A stretch of DNA of 64,000 nucleotides from Caprella mutica (taxonomy: Eukaryota > Arthropoda > Malacostraca > Amphipoda > Caprellidae), in assembly GCA_947561585.1 (NCBI GenBank), contig CANNZV010003173.1, forward strand, positions 29,866 through 93,865, read 5' to 3'. Positions 34,131 to 46,340 of this stretch are shown piece by piece. Position 1 is the stretch's first letter; each line of letters begins with the position of its first letter. The notes under the pieces were generated by a model that worked only from the letters and a program-made list of their open reading frames with translations, was not told where the DNA came from and ran no database searches. A program made the position numbers and the translations under genes.

Positions 34131-34601
34131 CTAGGGGGGGGGGGGGGACACTTGCCATGGCTTCAAAAATCACCTCAGCCATGGCAAGTGATGGCAAGGT
34201 GGATTCATAAACACTACGTTGTTACCAAAAAAATGATTATGCAAGACACTGCACAGTGTATTGAGCAAAGAAAAAAATCAGAAATTCCTGAATAAGAATC
34301 TGGATTTGTTTTTCTTGAAGGACAATTATTGACTTAGTAGTTCTCTCTATCTGAATGATAACACCTCTGGCTCTTTAGTGTGATTGAAGCGTTAATCTTG
34401 AGAGTTGCCATATTTCTTTGTACTAAATTTCTAAAAGTTCTTAAAATTGTCTTTGCACCATATTTGCTGTGTGTGTTGATGGGATGAAACTGGTTTCAAA
34501 TTATTCGTAGAGTCAATGAGGGACATTCTTCAGTAATATTTTCTGATAAGCATGACTGAGTGTTCACTTCAATTCCTTCATCGAATACGATCAATTGAGA
34601 T

Positions 34602-34960
34602 TTATTTCCATATGATACAACAGCTTCCCATACCTCGATGAAAGAAGGCTTCTGGTATCTTAAAAGGCTCTAAAACCTTCCAGTCAATTACAGAGATAAA
34701 CACATTAAACGTATCATTCTGACTATTGGTTTCCATCGTAGACATCTTCTCGTCGGACCGAATAAAAAAAATTCCTGAGGATTGCTTGACCTCTTGCAAC
34801 ATCATTTTCCTCTCAAATTAACTGCCTAGATTGCTTCTTATATTGAGTTAACTTTAGATCCTCTTTGACTAGTATATGCTTCGAGAATTTGGAGATACTC
34901 TTCTGGTTCGCAATCTTATGGCACTTTTGTTCACGCTTAACCTATCAGACAAAACCTGAA
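34602..34960 (-). pseudogene. relic of a Tc1/mariner DD37-type transposase
   Basis: The minus strand from about 34,955 reads SISKFSKHILVKEDLKL then TQYKKQSRQLI. This resembles the linker between the helix-turn-helix region and the catalytic core in Tc1/mariner proteins (compare VVKEDLKM in the element at 31-32 kb). After a stop and a frame change it continues with FFIRSDEKMSTMETNSQND, matching the first catalytic motif (SDEK, Asp conserved). Beyond that the sequence is scrambled. Second and third catalytic motifs were not found with confidence (some debris may extend to about 34,110). Inactive. Confidence 0.5.
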
Positions 34961-35356
34961 AGTTTATGACGAATGTTTGAAAAAGTTTGTGGAAATTTTT
35001 TATGTATATGGCTACCAAAAACTGAAAATATTAAAGCACTCTACACACCTTTCGAAAATAATGAATAAACTTTTGAGCCATTCTGTAGCTAAATAGATTT
35101 ATAAAGTTATAGTTAAGATTATCTGACTAATCGATACAGAGCATGAAGTAAAGTGCGTTCTCATCAATAGTGTTTGGTGTTCCTGATTGCCTGATTCACT
35201 TCGCAGCGAATTAATTAAACACTGAATGGTGCTAATGATTCATTAGTCGATAATCTGCAAATAAGAGAGCAAATAAGGGCACAACAGCTTCAGGCTTATC
35301 ATTTTTGTGGCTAATTGTAGTTTCTGAGGATAACTCGTATGTTTTTTTTTTGTGTC
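34961..35356. other. non-coding stretch
   Basis: May include N-terminal debris of the transposase relic, but nothing is recognisable. Confidence 0.4.
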
Positions 35357-35611
35357 CGGTAGGCTTCATTTATTATCACCTCTTCATTTTCCTTTTCCAT
35401 CTGTGAGTGCTGCCATCGGTGTTGGTGACTCTTTTCGTCACATTCCTTGGTAAGTGACTGCAGTCATGGAATTTTTTTTTGCATCCATGAGCATTGTCTC
35501 CGACTGGTGGTAGTTAATTCTTTCATGGAGTCTCTTTCCTTTATAACTGTTACTTCAAGCCCCATATATATTCAATTTCTTTTCAATATCAGCGATATGG
35601 CCTAAAACCTT
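35357..35611 (+). repeat. SINE-like dispersed repeat, copy 2
   Basis: It starts GGTAGGCTTCATTTATTATC and follows the same order of blocks as the copy at 36,928: TCTTCATTTTCCTTTTCCAT, TTTCGTCACATTCCTTGG, GCATCCATGAGCATTGTC, and a 3' part ending GCGATATGGCCTAAAACC. It is truncated at the 5' side relative to copies 1 and 3. Confidence 0.6.
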
Positions 35612-36927
35612 TCAATTAAATTGATTGGCAATTGTAAATTATTCTGTTCAAATACTTTACAATTGGTAATTGTAAATACACAACTTATGGTTTCTGTTGT
35701 TTCTGAAATACGGAATTCTTAAATACTGACTGTTCATATCCACTCCATGGTGATAAACGGTTATTTATTTTGCTAGTATTAAAATTTGCAAATATTCAGA
35801 GTACTGATAATAAATAATTAAACTCTTATATAGTTACTTGTATACAATTTTTTTAACATCTATTGAGAGAGTATAATGGTGGTTCTAAAGAAAATAGTTC
35901 ATTATAGTTGTATCAACTAATTTTTTTTAACTGTAGCTTTTTGTTTATAGCCTAGTTTGGAATTCTTGACTCATTAAATCATTAAACTAAAACAACGTTT
36001 AAACTCTTAAAATTTACTGATAATACGAATAGCTTAATTTATACAATATCCTAGATTACTTCAACATGTAACTTGCCGCTAAAATGATAGTTTCTACAAT
36101 ATGACATTCATATTTGAACATTTAAATAAAATTAAGTAGTTTAGTGACATTGTTCAGTATTTTCAACTTATTGACTTTCATTTTTTCTATTTTACAGTTT
36201 CGTTCTTTGCATCTCCTTTGACAACAAATCGAATAAAATTAAATATTTCCTTCCATTTTTGAAACAAATATGTATTACCCTTTTTCAGTACAATTTCTGT
36301 TTCCATAAAGCTATAATCTTTTTTAAAAAAATGACCAATATTTAATTACAAGAAATTAGTAAAATTCAATTATCTCTTTTGTAGAGTTCTTTAGTTTCGT
36401 TTAAATTAATTCGACTTTTTTCCAATTAGTTTGTAATATAGTCCTTTGTAGCATTAATTGTAGTAAGTATTCTACGGATTGGAATTAGACTTTATCTAAC
36501 AGTTAGTCTCGAGTAATGGAAGATAAATGTAGCGTTTCTATAAAACCACGTTTCTAATGCTAAACATCTATTCAACCTTATCTTGCAATTTCCAAAAATA
36601 ACTTTGTTGTCTTTTCTTTACTCATTTTAAATTATCCTTTTCTTTCCATCGTTTGTGGTATAACCTCTTAATTCATCAACATAAAGAAAAAATTAAAAAT
36701 ATTAGATCGAGGTGCCACTCTTTTTGGTCCTTTGGGTAAATATTTTGTAAGTTTGATTTTTAGGATTCGAAACACACTCTGATCACAGTTAGGATTTCAA
36801 TCTATCTGCGTTCTACTTTCCATTAATCTTGTTTTCTATCAAATCTTGTTTCTTCCTTGCCACTCGAATGTGGATTCTTTTAACATAACCAAATGTGCTT
36901 CGAATACACATTGTTCAGGATTTTGTA
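35612..36927. other. AT-rich non-coding stretch
   Basis: No gene or element recognised. Confidence 0.5.
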
Positions 36928-37310
36928 GAATAGCGCTAGGGTTATGCTCTTCAACTACGAGGTCTTAGATTTTGTGTTAGGTAGGCTCGTAGGCTTCATT
37001 TACCATCACCTCTTCATTTTCCTTTTCCATCCGTGAGGGCAGCCACCGGTGCTTGCGTCCCGTTTCGTCACATTCCTTGGTAATTTACTGCATTCACGGA
37101 GTAGCTTTTCTGCATCCATGAGCATTGTCACCAACGGTGGTAAGTGCCTTTGTTCATGGAGCCACTTTCCTTTCTGACTGCTTCTTCTAGTCCCTTGTAT
37201 TTAATTTCCTTTTACGTCAGCGAAATAGTCACGATATGACTGAAGCACGACGTTAAACCCCTAGTATAATGAAAAAATATATTACCTAGTATAATGAAAA
37301 AAAAATATTA
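36928..37310 (+). repeat. SINE-like dispersed repeat, copy 3 (most complete)
   Basis: It runs from GAATAGCGCTAGGGTTATGC to a 3' region GATATGACTGAAGCACGACG then TTAAACCCCTAGTATAATG. It ends in a tail in which CCTAGTATAATGAAAAAA is repeated. An A-rich repeated tail after an ACGTTAAACC-type end is characteristic of SINE-class retroposons in many invertebrates; the class is inferred. No pol III boxes were confidently located. The two other copies in the window (4,321 and 35,357) are in the same orientation. Confidence 0.6.
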
Positions 37311-37454
37311 TAGTATGAGATTAAAATAAAATCTATTGAATTTGTTTTATCTTGTTAATAATTGTTTGTAGCGTAATTCTAAGTCAATATCAAGAGATTT
37401 TTTAATCAATTTGTTTGTAAACATTTTCAGATTCAAAATAACTTCGCACCACTT

Positions 37455-37736
37455 CAGTTCTCATCAGTGCAGTTCTCATCAGTGCTGTTCTCATCAGTGC
37501 AGTTCTCATCAGTGCAGTTCTCATCGGTGCAGTTCTCATCGGTGCAGTTCTCATCGGTGCAGTTCTCATCGGTGCAGTTCTCATCGGTGCAGTTCTCATC
37601 GGTGCAGTTCTCATCGGTGCAGTTCTCATCGGTGAAGTTCTCATCGGTGAAGTTCTCATCGGTGAAGTTCTCATCGGTGCAGTTGTCATCGGTGCAGTTC
37701 ACATCGGTGAAGTTCTCATCGGTGAATTTCCCATCA
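37455..37736 (+). repeat. 15-bp minisatellite, about 19 copies
   Basis: Units are GCAGTTCTCATCGGT, with CAGT in the first four and GAAG in some later units. The frames are open on both strands because 15 is a multiple of three. No gene is inferred. Confidence 0.95.
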
Positions 37737-38272
37737 GGACAGTACTAATCACTGTCAGTGAATTTCCCATCAGGAAAGTACTAATCACTGTCAGTGTAGT
37801 TCTCATCAGGACAGTACTAATCACTGTCAGTGTAGTTCTCATCAGGACAGTACTAATCACTGTCAGTGTAGTTCTCATCAGGACAGTACTTATCACTGTC
37901 AGTGTAGTTCTCATCAGGACAGTACTAATCACTATCAGTGTAGTTCTCATCAGGACAGTACTAATCACTGTCAGTGTAGTTCTCATCAGGACAGTACTAA
38001 TCACTGTCAGTGTAGTTCTCATCAGGACAGTACTAATCACTGTCAGTGTAGTTCTCATCAGGACAGTACTAATCACTGTCAGTGTAGTTCTCATCAGGAC
38101 AGTACTAATCACTATCAGTGTAGTTCTCATCAGGACAGTACTAATCACTATCAGTGTAGTTCTCATCAGGACAGTACTAATCACTATCAGTGTAGTTCTC
38201 ATCAGGACAGTACTAATCACTATCAGTGTAGTTCTCATCAGGACAGTACTAATCACTATCAGATGAGTTCTC
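37737..38272 (+). repeat. 36-bp minisatellite, about 15 copies, derived from the 15-bp unit
   Basis: The unit core is CATCAGGACAGTACTAATCA. Each 36-bp unit is the preceding 15-bp unit (GTGTAGTTCTCATCA) plus a 21-bp block (GGACAGTACTAATCACTGTCA). Transitional forms with GAATTTCCCATCAGG occur at the junction (37,725-37,780). Units in the right part carry ACTATCA and those in the left ACTGTCA, so the array has zoned variants. Confidence 0.93.
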
Positions 38273-41200
38273 ATCATTCCCAGGAAGTCTGGTCTCATTC
38301 CCTGTGATATCCATTTATTCATGCTTGTTACTTTTAGATTTTCAACGACATTTTTCCGTGAAAAGGAAGTGCATTAAATACCGAACTAATTTGTGTATTT
38401 TATTTATTGTTATGCGTTTGAAGAACTTTAATCATAGGTAAATATAGAATTAATTGTATATTGTAAGTTCATGTTAATCATTCAACCCTAAGCTTTTAAA
38501 AATTGTTCTAAGATTGATACTTCATGTAAACTAGTACTAATCAGAAATCCTTTATTTTAGTAAAAATTGTATCGGGTAGTTTTTACTTTAAAATAACCTG
38601 CAAGTGTATTTAGTCGTGTAGTAGTTTTTTAAATTTTTACCTAATTTAATTGTTATCTTCAACTTTTGTAAAACACTATTTTTTATAAATATAAAATAAT
38701 TATCCATTTTCTATTATTGATCCTTTATTTCTTATTTTTTAAGTAAAAAACTAATATTGTATGATAAGAGATAGAACTTGCAAGTTTAAAGCCTTAGTTG
38801 ACAGTTGTCATGAATCCCAGTTTCACTCCGATGTCACAAATTAAGCACCAAAACTGCAGTAGGCTACATTCGTTCAGTTCTTGGAGAAATTTCTTTTGGT
38901 TCATCTCATAGAACTTTGTAACTTATCTTATTGTCAACGTTGGCGATGTGACATTTATTGAGAAGAAAAATAATGATCACTTCAGTTATTTTTAGTTCAC
39001 TATATCACTGCTTGTCAATTGGTCGTGCAAGCATTTAATATATAAAAAATTTTAACTGAAAAGAATCAGTTCACTTGATGATAAAAAAATCCATTAAATT
39101 ACTGCATTTAAATTCTAAACTAAATAGATTAAGTTACAACTTAGTCATAGCTTTATTTTATTCTTGAGCCTAAAAGAATTTTTCAATTAAATAACTTCAA
39201 TAAAAGATAGAAAGTATCGGTATAGCCGTATAGGTAATTACTAATTAGTAATTACTTATTTATTGATGAAAATTGAGAAAAATGCTTGTCAGCAACTTAA
39301 TGATTGTTGTCATTAAATTAAGACGTAAGATGAATTATTAATTTATTATCATTTTAAAAACACAAATTTTAATAACTTCCTCATTTGGCCAATATATTGA
39401 ATGAATTAAAAAAGATAATACACATAAAGGACTTCGAAAAAGAAGAGAAACTTGTCTTATCGACTAAATTAGTCATCACTATTAATTTATTGAAATTCTG
39501 AATGCAGAAAATCTCCGGATTATAACCGAGACTGGTTATATCCCGTCCAGCAAATTATTTAAATGTGAAAAAAAATGCGAAGCTATTAAAAATCATATCA
39601 TTAGACGATAAAATGCTCTTGTGTGAATGATTATAATATAAAATATTCGTGGAATAAGATTTGACAAAACTAAAAATAAAACTATAGACATTTACCACAA
39701 AGTTGAAAACGTGTATTATAGTTTTAATAATATAGCCTTTAGGAGAACAAATAATTAAAAGGTGTAAAAGAAGCGAAGTTATTTAAAATCATATCTGAAG
39801 AGGATTAATTTAACTTGTGTGAATGGTTGTCATAAATAATATTTTTGGAATTAATGAGATTTGATAAAGCTAAAGCTAGAAATCTACTTTTACCACAAAT
39901 TCGAATAGTTATTAGTTTCAATATTAGAACGACAATTGGTCAAAAGTAAATTGCATAAAAATATACAAGAGTAACTCGTACGAAATATATACCAAGGTTA
40001 ATTGAATGGAAAATTTCAAAATTATAAATATGCATTTCAAATTATAAAAAAATACATGTATTCATTACAAAATGAACATTGCATGGATGATACAAATGAA
40101 ACTATATGTTTATACTTTAATTTAAATAATACAAAAATAATATCTAATCACATGTCAGAAATCGATATGAATGACCCCCCCCCCCCCGTCCCTCCTCTAG
40201 ATACACATATCTAATCCCCCATTTCACCCAATTACCCTAGCATTTTACCCCAGAAATAGGCTCCTCCTTATTGGGGGATTTTTGAACGCGGAGGAATACT
40301 CTCTAAAATGCCACATGCAAAAAATAAGAAAGGTCAAAACTGTTAAAATAGCATACTACAACAGCTGACGGATACTCTTTTCCGTGATAGTACATCAATA
40401 AGAGATACAGCTTATAGCATCGGTGATGCATTAGAGGGATTCAATGCTACATAATAAGCAAAGGGGAAATGTGCATTCATGTTACAGTTCCATATGTAAC
40501 ATGATTCAGGTAGAACATTAGCTCACATGCACGGAGGCAATTACGACCACTTTTTCTGATTAAGATCAACTATGGCGTATATAACTCGATAACTAAGGGA
40601 GATGCAACTATATTCAATATTTATTTCTAGGTATTTGAATACAATGGAAGATATTTTATTCTGACTATCATAGGGATTAGTTTGATTGAAGTATTATAAT
40701 CAATTAGAAATTTATTCATATGAAATGTACGTACGAATGATACGTTTGAACTTAAGAGATATTACATAAGACATAATATCTATATGAAGTGTGTATGTTA
40801 AAGATTAATTAATGTTAAAGATTAATTAAGAAAGGATATCATTTTGTGTAACTATTAATTAGATTTTTGAAAATGCATCTTTATTGAAGAAAATATACTT
40901 AGTAATTGAAGTTTCACACCATTAGTAACCACCTAAAACAGAAATAAATAATTTATCGTAACTAGAAAAAATTATTTTTTGAATTATTTAAATTGAACGA
41001 ATGATATGATAATTATAGACAATAGAATCGAGTGCTCATTTGTATTTTATTTACCATTAGATGTGTTAGGACGCATCGCTTTTAAGTGAGCTGTTAGACT
41101 ATCTATTAATCAGTAGGGTTATATTTTATTACCGAAGATTATCACATTGCTGACATGCATCCAGTGGAGACAAAATATTTGGAAAAACTGATAAATCATT

Positions 41201-41599
41201 ACACTGCTCTGCATGATGTTGAGGCAGTGGTGCTATTGGATTTTCTGAGTGTATTTTGTATGTTGTGATTTGTTCAATCAGGTCAGTTTTTATTTGCTAT
41301 ACCATTTTTAAAAAGTTGTAATTACATGTGTTAAATACAGATGGTATAGGTACCAACACACTAGATTTTGTATATATTTTTTACACATGTTCCTTACGGG
41401 CACATACATTTCTTGATATATTTTGTACAAATATACTGACAACGTATATTTAATTTGCTATTTTTTTCTTCACCAAATTTTGTAACGTAAACATGTGACC
41501 TGATTGGACAAAATGAAAATTCTTTTAGGAATCAGCACCAAATATATAAAGAACTAGGTAGTTGACGGACACTCGTAGAGCGCATACCTTTGCCGTTGC
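38273..41599. other. AT-rich non-coding stretch with one old duplication
   Basis: About 39,568-39,705 and 39,768-39,908 are diverged direct copies (shared order: GCGAAG-TATT-AAAATCATATC, CTTGTGTGAATG, GAATAAGATTTGA-like, TTTACCACAAA). A C-run lies at 40,173-40,187. No gene is recognised, and the frame at 40,002-40,214 has no motif. Confidence 0.45.
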
Positions 41600-42105
41600 T
41601 TATAAAAGACCTTGACCTTTAATCTGTTCGCTTCAAAAATAGAATTAACTGTTTCCTAGATAATGATAATCATCGCACCAATTCTAGGCAATTTGGTTGA
41701 ATAATTTTTGAGTTATTGAGCTATAAATGACCTAGATTTTTGACCATTTGGCCAATCGCTCCCAAAATATTACCAAATTATTCCTGGATATTGACTAATC
41801 GTTCCTTCAAATTTTTGGCCATTTGGTTGAATACTTTTTGAGATCTTGAGTAATAGAAACCCTTGACCTTGACCTTTGACCTGATCACTCCCAAAATATA
41901 ATAAGCTGGTTCATGGATAATAACCAATCATTCAACAAAATTTCAGCCAAATTGGTTGAATAATTTTTGAGATACTGAGTTACAAATAACCTTGACCTTT
42001 GACCAGATCGCTTCCAAAATTTTACTGGATGATTCCTGGACATTGACCTACCGCCCTCACCAAATTCCAAGCAATTTTATCTAAGACTGTTTTGAGTCAT
42101 GTGAA
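41600..42105 (+). repeat. about 130-bp tandem repeat, 4 units, with TGACCTTTGACC sites
   Basis: Each unit has the order CCTTGACCTTTGACC, ATCGCTCCCAAAAT, TTCCTGGATATTGAC, CAATTTGGTTGAATA, TTTTTGAGATATTGAG. Unit landmarks recur at about 41,706; 41,836; 41,967; 42,091. Two units contain TGACCTTTGACCT/A (41,870-41,882 and 41,994-42,006). The first is a perfect direct repeat of AGGTCA spaced by one base on the minus strand. Confidence 0.8.
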
Positions 42106-42260
42106 TAACCATATGGCAAATAAACATATAAATAAATGCCGCGTAAAATATGATCTTCTGCTATCTACGAAGGTAATCAGTCATCAAACTTTTTTCCTAT
42201 TGGAATATTTTTTAATTTGCTGTTTGTGATATATCTCAATAAAAATGTAAAAAGGTACTA
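42106..42260. other. unique AT-rich spacer before the satellite
   Basis: No feature recognised. It marks the left border of the 15-bp satellite. Confidence 0.5.
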
Positions 42261-44360
42261 GGACAGAGTATCAAAAGACAGAGTAACTTAAGACAGAGTA
42301 TCGAAAGACAGAGTAACTTAAGACAGAGTATCGAAAGACAGAGTATCGAAAGACAGAGTATCGAAAGACAGAGTCTCGAAAGACAGAGTATCGAAAGACA
42401 GAGTATCGAAAGACAGAGTATCGAAAGACAGAGTATCGAAAGACAGAGTAACTTCAGACAGAATATCGAAAGACAGAGTATCGAAAGACAGAGTATCGAA
42501 AGACAGAGTATCGAAAAACAGAGTATCGAAAGACAGAGTATCGAAAGACAGAGTATCGAAAGACAGAGTAACTTAAGACAGAGTATCGAAAGACAGAGTA
42601 TCGAAAGACAGAGTATCGAAAGACAGAGTATCGAAAGACAGAGTATCGAAAGACAGAGTATCGAAAGACAGAGTATCGAAAGACAGAGTATCGAAAGACA
42701 GAGTAAATTAAGACAGAGTATCGAAAGACAGAGTATCGAAAGACAGAGTATCGAAAGACAGATTATCGAAAGACAGAGTATCGAAAGACAGAGTATCGAA
42801 AGACAGAGTATCGAAAGACAGAGTATCGAAAGACAGAGTATCGAAAGACAAAGTATCGAAAGACAGAGTATCGAAAGACAGAGTATCGAAAGACAGAGTA
42901 TCGAAAGACAAAGTATCGAAAGACAAAGTATCGAAAGACAAAGTATCGAAAGACAGAGTATCGAAAGACAAAGTATCGAAAGACAGAGTATCGAAAGACA
43001 AAGTATCGAAAGACAAAGTATCGAAAGACAGAGTATCGAAAGACAAAGTATCGAAAGACAGAGTATCGAAAGACAAAGTATCGAAAGACAGAGTATCGAA
43101 AGACAAAGTATCGAAAGACAGAGTATCGAAAGACAAAGTATCGAAAGACAGAGTATCGAAAGACAAAGTATCGAAAGACAGAGTATCGAAAGACAAAGTA
43201 TCGAAAGACAGAGTATCGAAAGACAAAGTATCGAAAGACAGAGTATCGAAAGACAGAGTATCGAAAGACAGAGTATCGAAAGACAGAGTATCGAAAGACA
43301 AAGTATCGAAAGACAGAGTATCGAAAGACAAAGTATCGAAAGACAGAGTATCGAAAGACAGAGTATAGAAAGACAGAGTATCGAAAGACAGAGTATCGAA
43401 AGACAGAGTATCGAAAGACAGAGTATTGAAAGACAGAGTATTGAAAGACAGAGTATCGAAAGACGAAATATCGAAAGACAGAGTATCGAAAGACAGAGTT
43501 TCGAAAGACTGAGTATCGAAAGACGAAATATCGAAAGACAGAGTATCGAAAGACAGAGTATCGAAAGACAGAGTATCGAAAGACAGAGCATCGAAAGACA
43601 GAGTATCGAAAGACAGAGTATCAAAAGACGAAATATCGAAAGACAGAGTATGAAAGACAAAGTATCGAAAGACAAAGTATCGAAAGACAAAGTATCGAAA
43701 GACAAAGTATCGAAAGACAAAGTATCGAAAGACAAAGTATCGAGAGTCAGAGTATCGAAAGACAAAGTATCGAAAGACAGAGTATCGAAAGACAGAGTAT
43801 CGAAAGACAGAGTATCGAAAGACAGAGTATCGAAAGACAGAGTATCGAAAGACAGAGTATCGAAAGACAGAGTATCAAAAGACAGAGTATCGAAAGACAG
43901 AGTATCGAAAGACAGAGTATCGAAAGACAAAGTATCGAAAGACAGAGTATCGAAAGACAAAGTATCGAAAGACAGAGTATCGAAAGACAAAGTATCGAAA
44001 GACAAAGTATCGAAAGACAAAGTATCGAAAGACAGAGTATCGAAAGACAGAGTATCGAAAGACAAAGTATCGAAAGACAGAGTATCAAAAGACAAAGTAT
44101 CGAAAGACAGAGTATCGCAAGACAAAGTATCGAAAGACAGAGTATCGAAAAACAGAGTATCGAAAGACAGAGTATCGAAAGACAGAGTATCGAAAGACAG
44201 AGTATCGAAAGACAGAGTATCGAAAGACAGAGTATCGAAAGACAGAGTATCGAAAGACAGAGTATCGAAAGACAGAGTATCGAAAGACAGAGTATCGAAA
44301 GACAGAGTATCGAAAGACGAAATATCGAAAGACAGAGTATCGAAAGACAAAGTATCGAAA

Positions 44361-46340
44361 GACTAAGTATCGAAAGACAAAGTATCGAAAGACAAAGTAT
44401 CGAAAGACAAAGTATCGAAAGACAAAGTATCGAGAGTCAGAGTATCGAAAGACAAAGTATCGAAAGACAGAGTATCGAAAGACAGAGTATCGAAAGACAG
44501 AGTATCGAAAGACAGAGTATCGAAAGACAGAGTATCGAAAGACAGAGTATCGAAAGACAGAGTATCGAAAGACAGAGTATCGAAAGACAAAGTATCGAAA
44601 GACAAAGTATCGAAAGACAAAGTATCGAAAGACAGAGTATCGAAAGACAAAGTATCGAAAGACAAAGTATCGAAAGACAAAGTATCGAAAGACAGAGTAT
44701 CGAAAGACAAAGTATCGAAAGACAGAGTATCGAAAGACAAAGTATCGAAAGACAGAGTATCGAAAGACAGAGTATCGAAAGACAGAGTATCGAAAGACAG
44801 AGTATCGAAAGACAGAGTATCGAAAGACAAAGTATCGAAAGACAGAGTATCGAAAGACAGAGTATAGAAAGACAGAGTATCGAAAGACAGAGTATCGAAA
44901 GACAGAGTATCGAAAGACAAAGTATCGGAAGACAAAGTATCGAAAGACAGAGTATCGAAAGACAAAGTATCGAAAGACAGAGTATCGAAAGACAAAGTAT
45001 CGAAAGACAGAGTATCGCAAGACAAAGTATCGAAAGACAGAGTATCAAAAAACAGAGTATCGAAAGACAGAGTATCGAAAGACAGAGTATCGAAAGACAG
45101 AGTATCGAAAGACAGAGTATCGAATGACGAAATATCGAAAGACAGAGTATCGAAAGACAGAGTATCGAAAGACAGAGTATCGAAAGACAGAGTATCGAAA
45201 GACAGAGTATCGAAAGACAGAGTATCGAAAGACAAAGTATCGAAAGACAGAGTATCGAAAGACAAAGTATCGAAAGACAGAGTATCGAAAGACAGAGTAT
45301 CGAAAGACAGAGTATCGAAAGACAGAGTATCGAAAGACAGAGTATCGAAAGACAAAGTATCGAAAGACAGAGTATCGAAAGACAAAGTATCGAAAGACAG
45401 AGTATCGAAAGACAGATTATAGAAAGACAGAGTATCGAAAGACAGAGTATCGAAAGACAGAGTATCGAAAGACGGAGTATTGAAAGACAGAGTATTGAAA
45501 GACAGAGTATCGAAAGACGAAATATCGAAAGACAGAGTATCGAAAGACAGAGTTTCGAAAGACTGAGTATCGAAAGACGAAATATCGAAAGACAGAGTAT
45601 CGAAAGACAGAGTATCGAAAGACAGAGTATCGAAAGACAGAGCATCGAAAGACAGAGTATCGAAAGACAGAGTATCAAAAGACAAAGTATCGAAAGACAA
45701 AGTATCGAAAGACAAAGTATCGAGAGTCAGAGTATCGAAAGACAAAGTATCGAAAGACAGAGTATCGAAAGACAAAGTATCGAAAGACAAAGTATCGAGA
45801 GTCAGAGTATCGAAAGACAAAGTATCGAAAGACAGAGTATCGAAAGACAGAGTATCGAAAGACAGAGTATCGAAAGACAGAGTATCGAAAGACAGAGTAT
45901 CGTAAGACAAAGTATCGAAAGACAGAGTATCGAAAGACAAAGTATCGAAAGACAGAGTATCGAAAGACAAAGTATCGAAAGACAAAGTATCGAAAGACAA
46001 AGTATCGAAAGACAGAGTATCGAAAGACAGAGTATCGAAAGACAAAGTATCGAAAGACAGAGTATCAAAAGACAAAGTATCGAAAGACAGAGTATCGCAA
46101 GACAAAGTATCGAAAGACAGAGTATCGAAAAACAGAGTATCGAAAGACAGAGTATCGAAAGACAGAGTATCGAAAGACAGAGTATCGAAAGACAGAGTAT
46201 CGAAAGACAGAGTATCGAAAGACAGAGTATCGAAAGACAGAGTATCGAAAGACAGAGTATCGAAAGACAGAGTATCGAAAGACAGAGTATCGAAAGACGA
46301 AATATCGAAAGACAGAGTATCGAAAGACAAAGTATCGAAA
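44361..46340 (+). repeat. higher-order repeat of the 15-bp satellite, shorter copy (1,980 bp)
   Basis: It starts at the rare unit GACTAAGTATCG and ends where the next such unit begins. 1,980 bp equals 132 units. It shares the order of rare variants with the following copies but lacks the block rich in AGCATCG and AAGGACA. Confidence 0.75.

Noticed and set aside
34083..34295. 70-codon frame containing a run of glycines
   Set aside because: Driven by a G homopolymer; it overlaps minus-strand transposase debris.
37455..37736. Relationship of the GCAGTTCTCATCGGT 15-bp array to the GAC-AATT-GCC-GAA family
   Set aside because: Same period only; the sequence does not align convincingly in either orientation.
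37402..38322. Repetitive frames with PMRTA, DENCT, VLMRTTLIVIST
   Set aside because: Translations of the 15-bp and 36-bp arrays.
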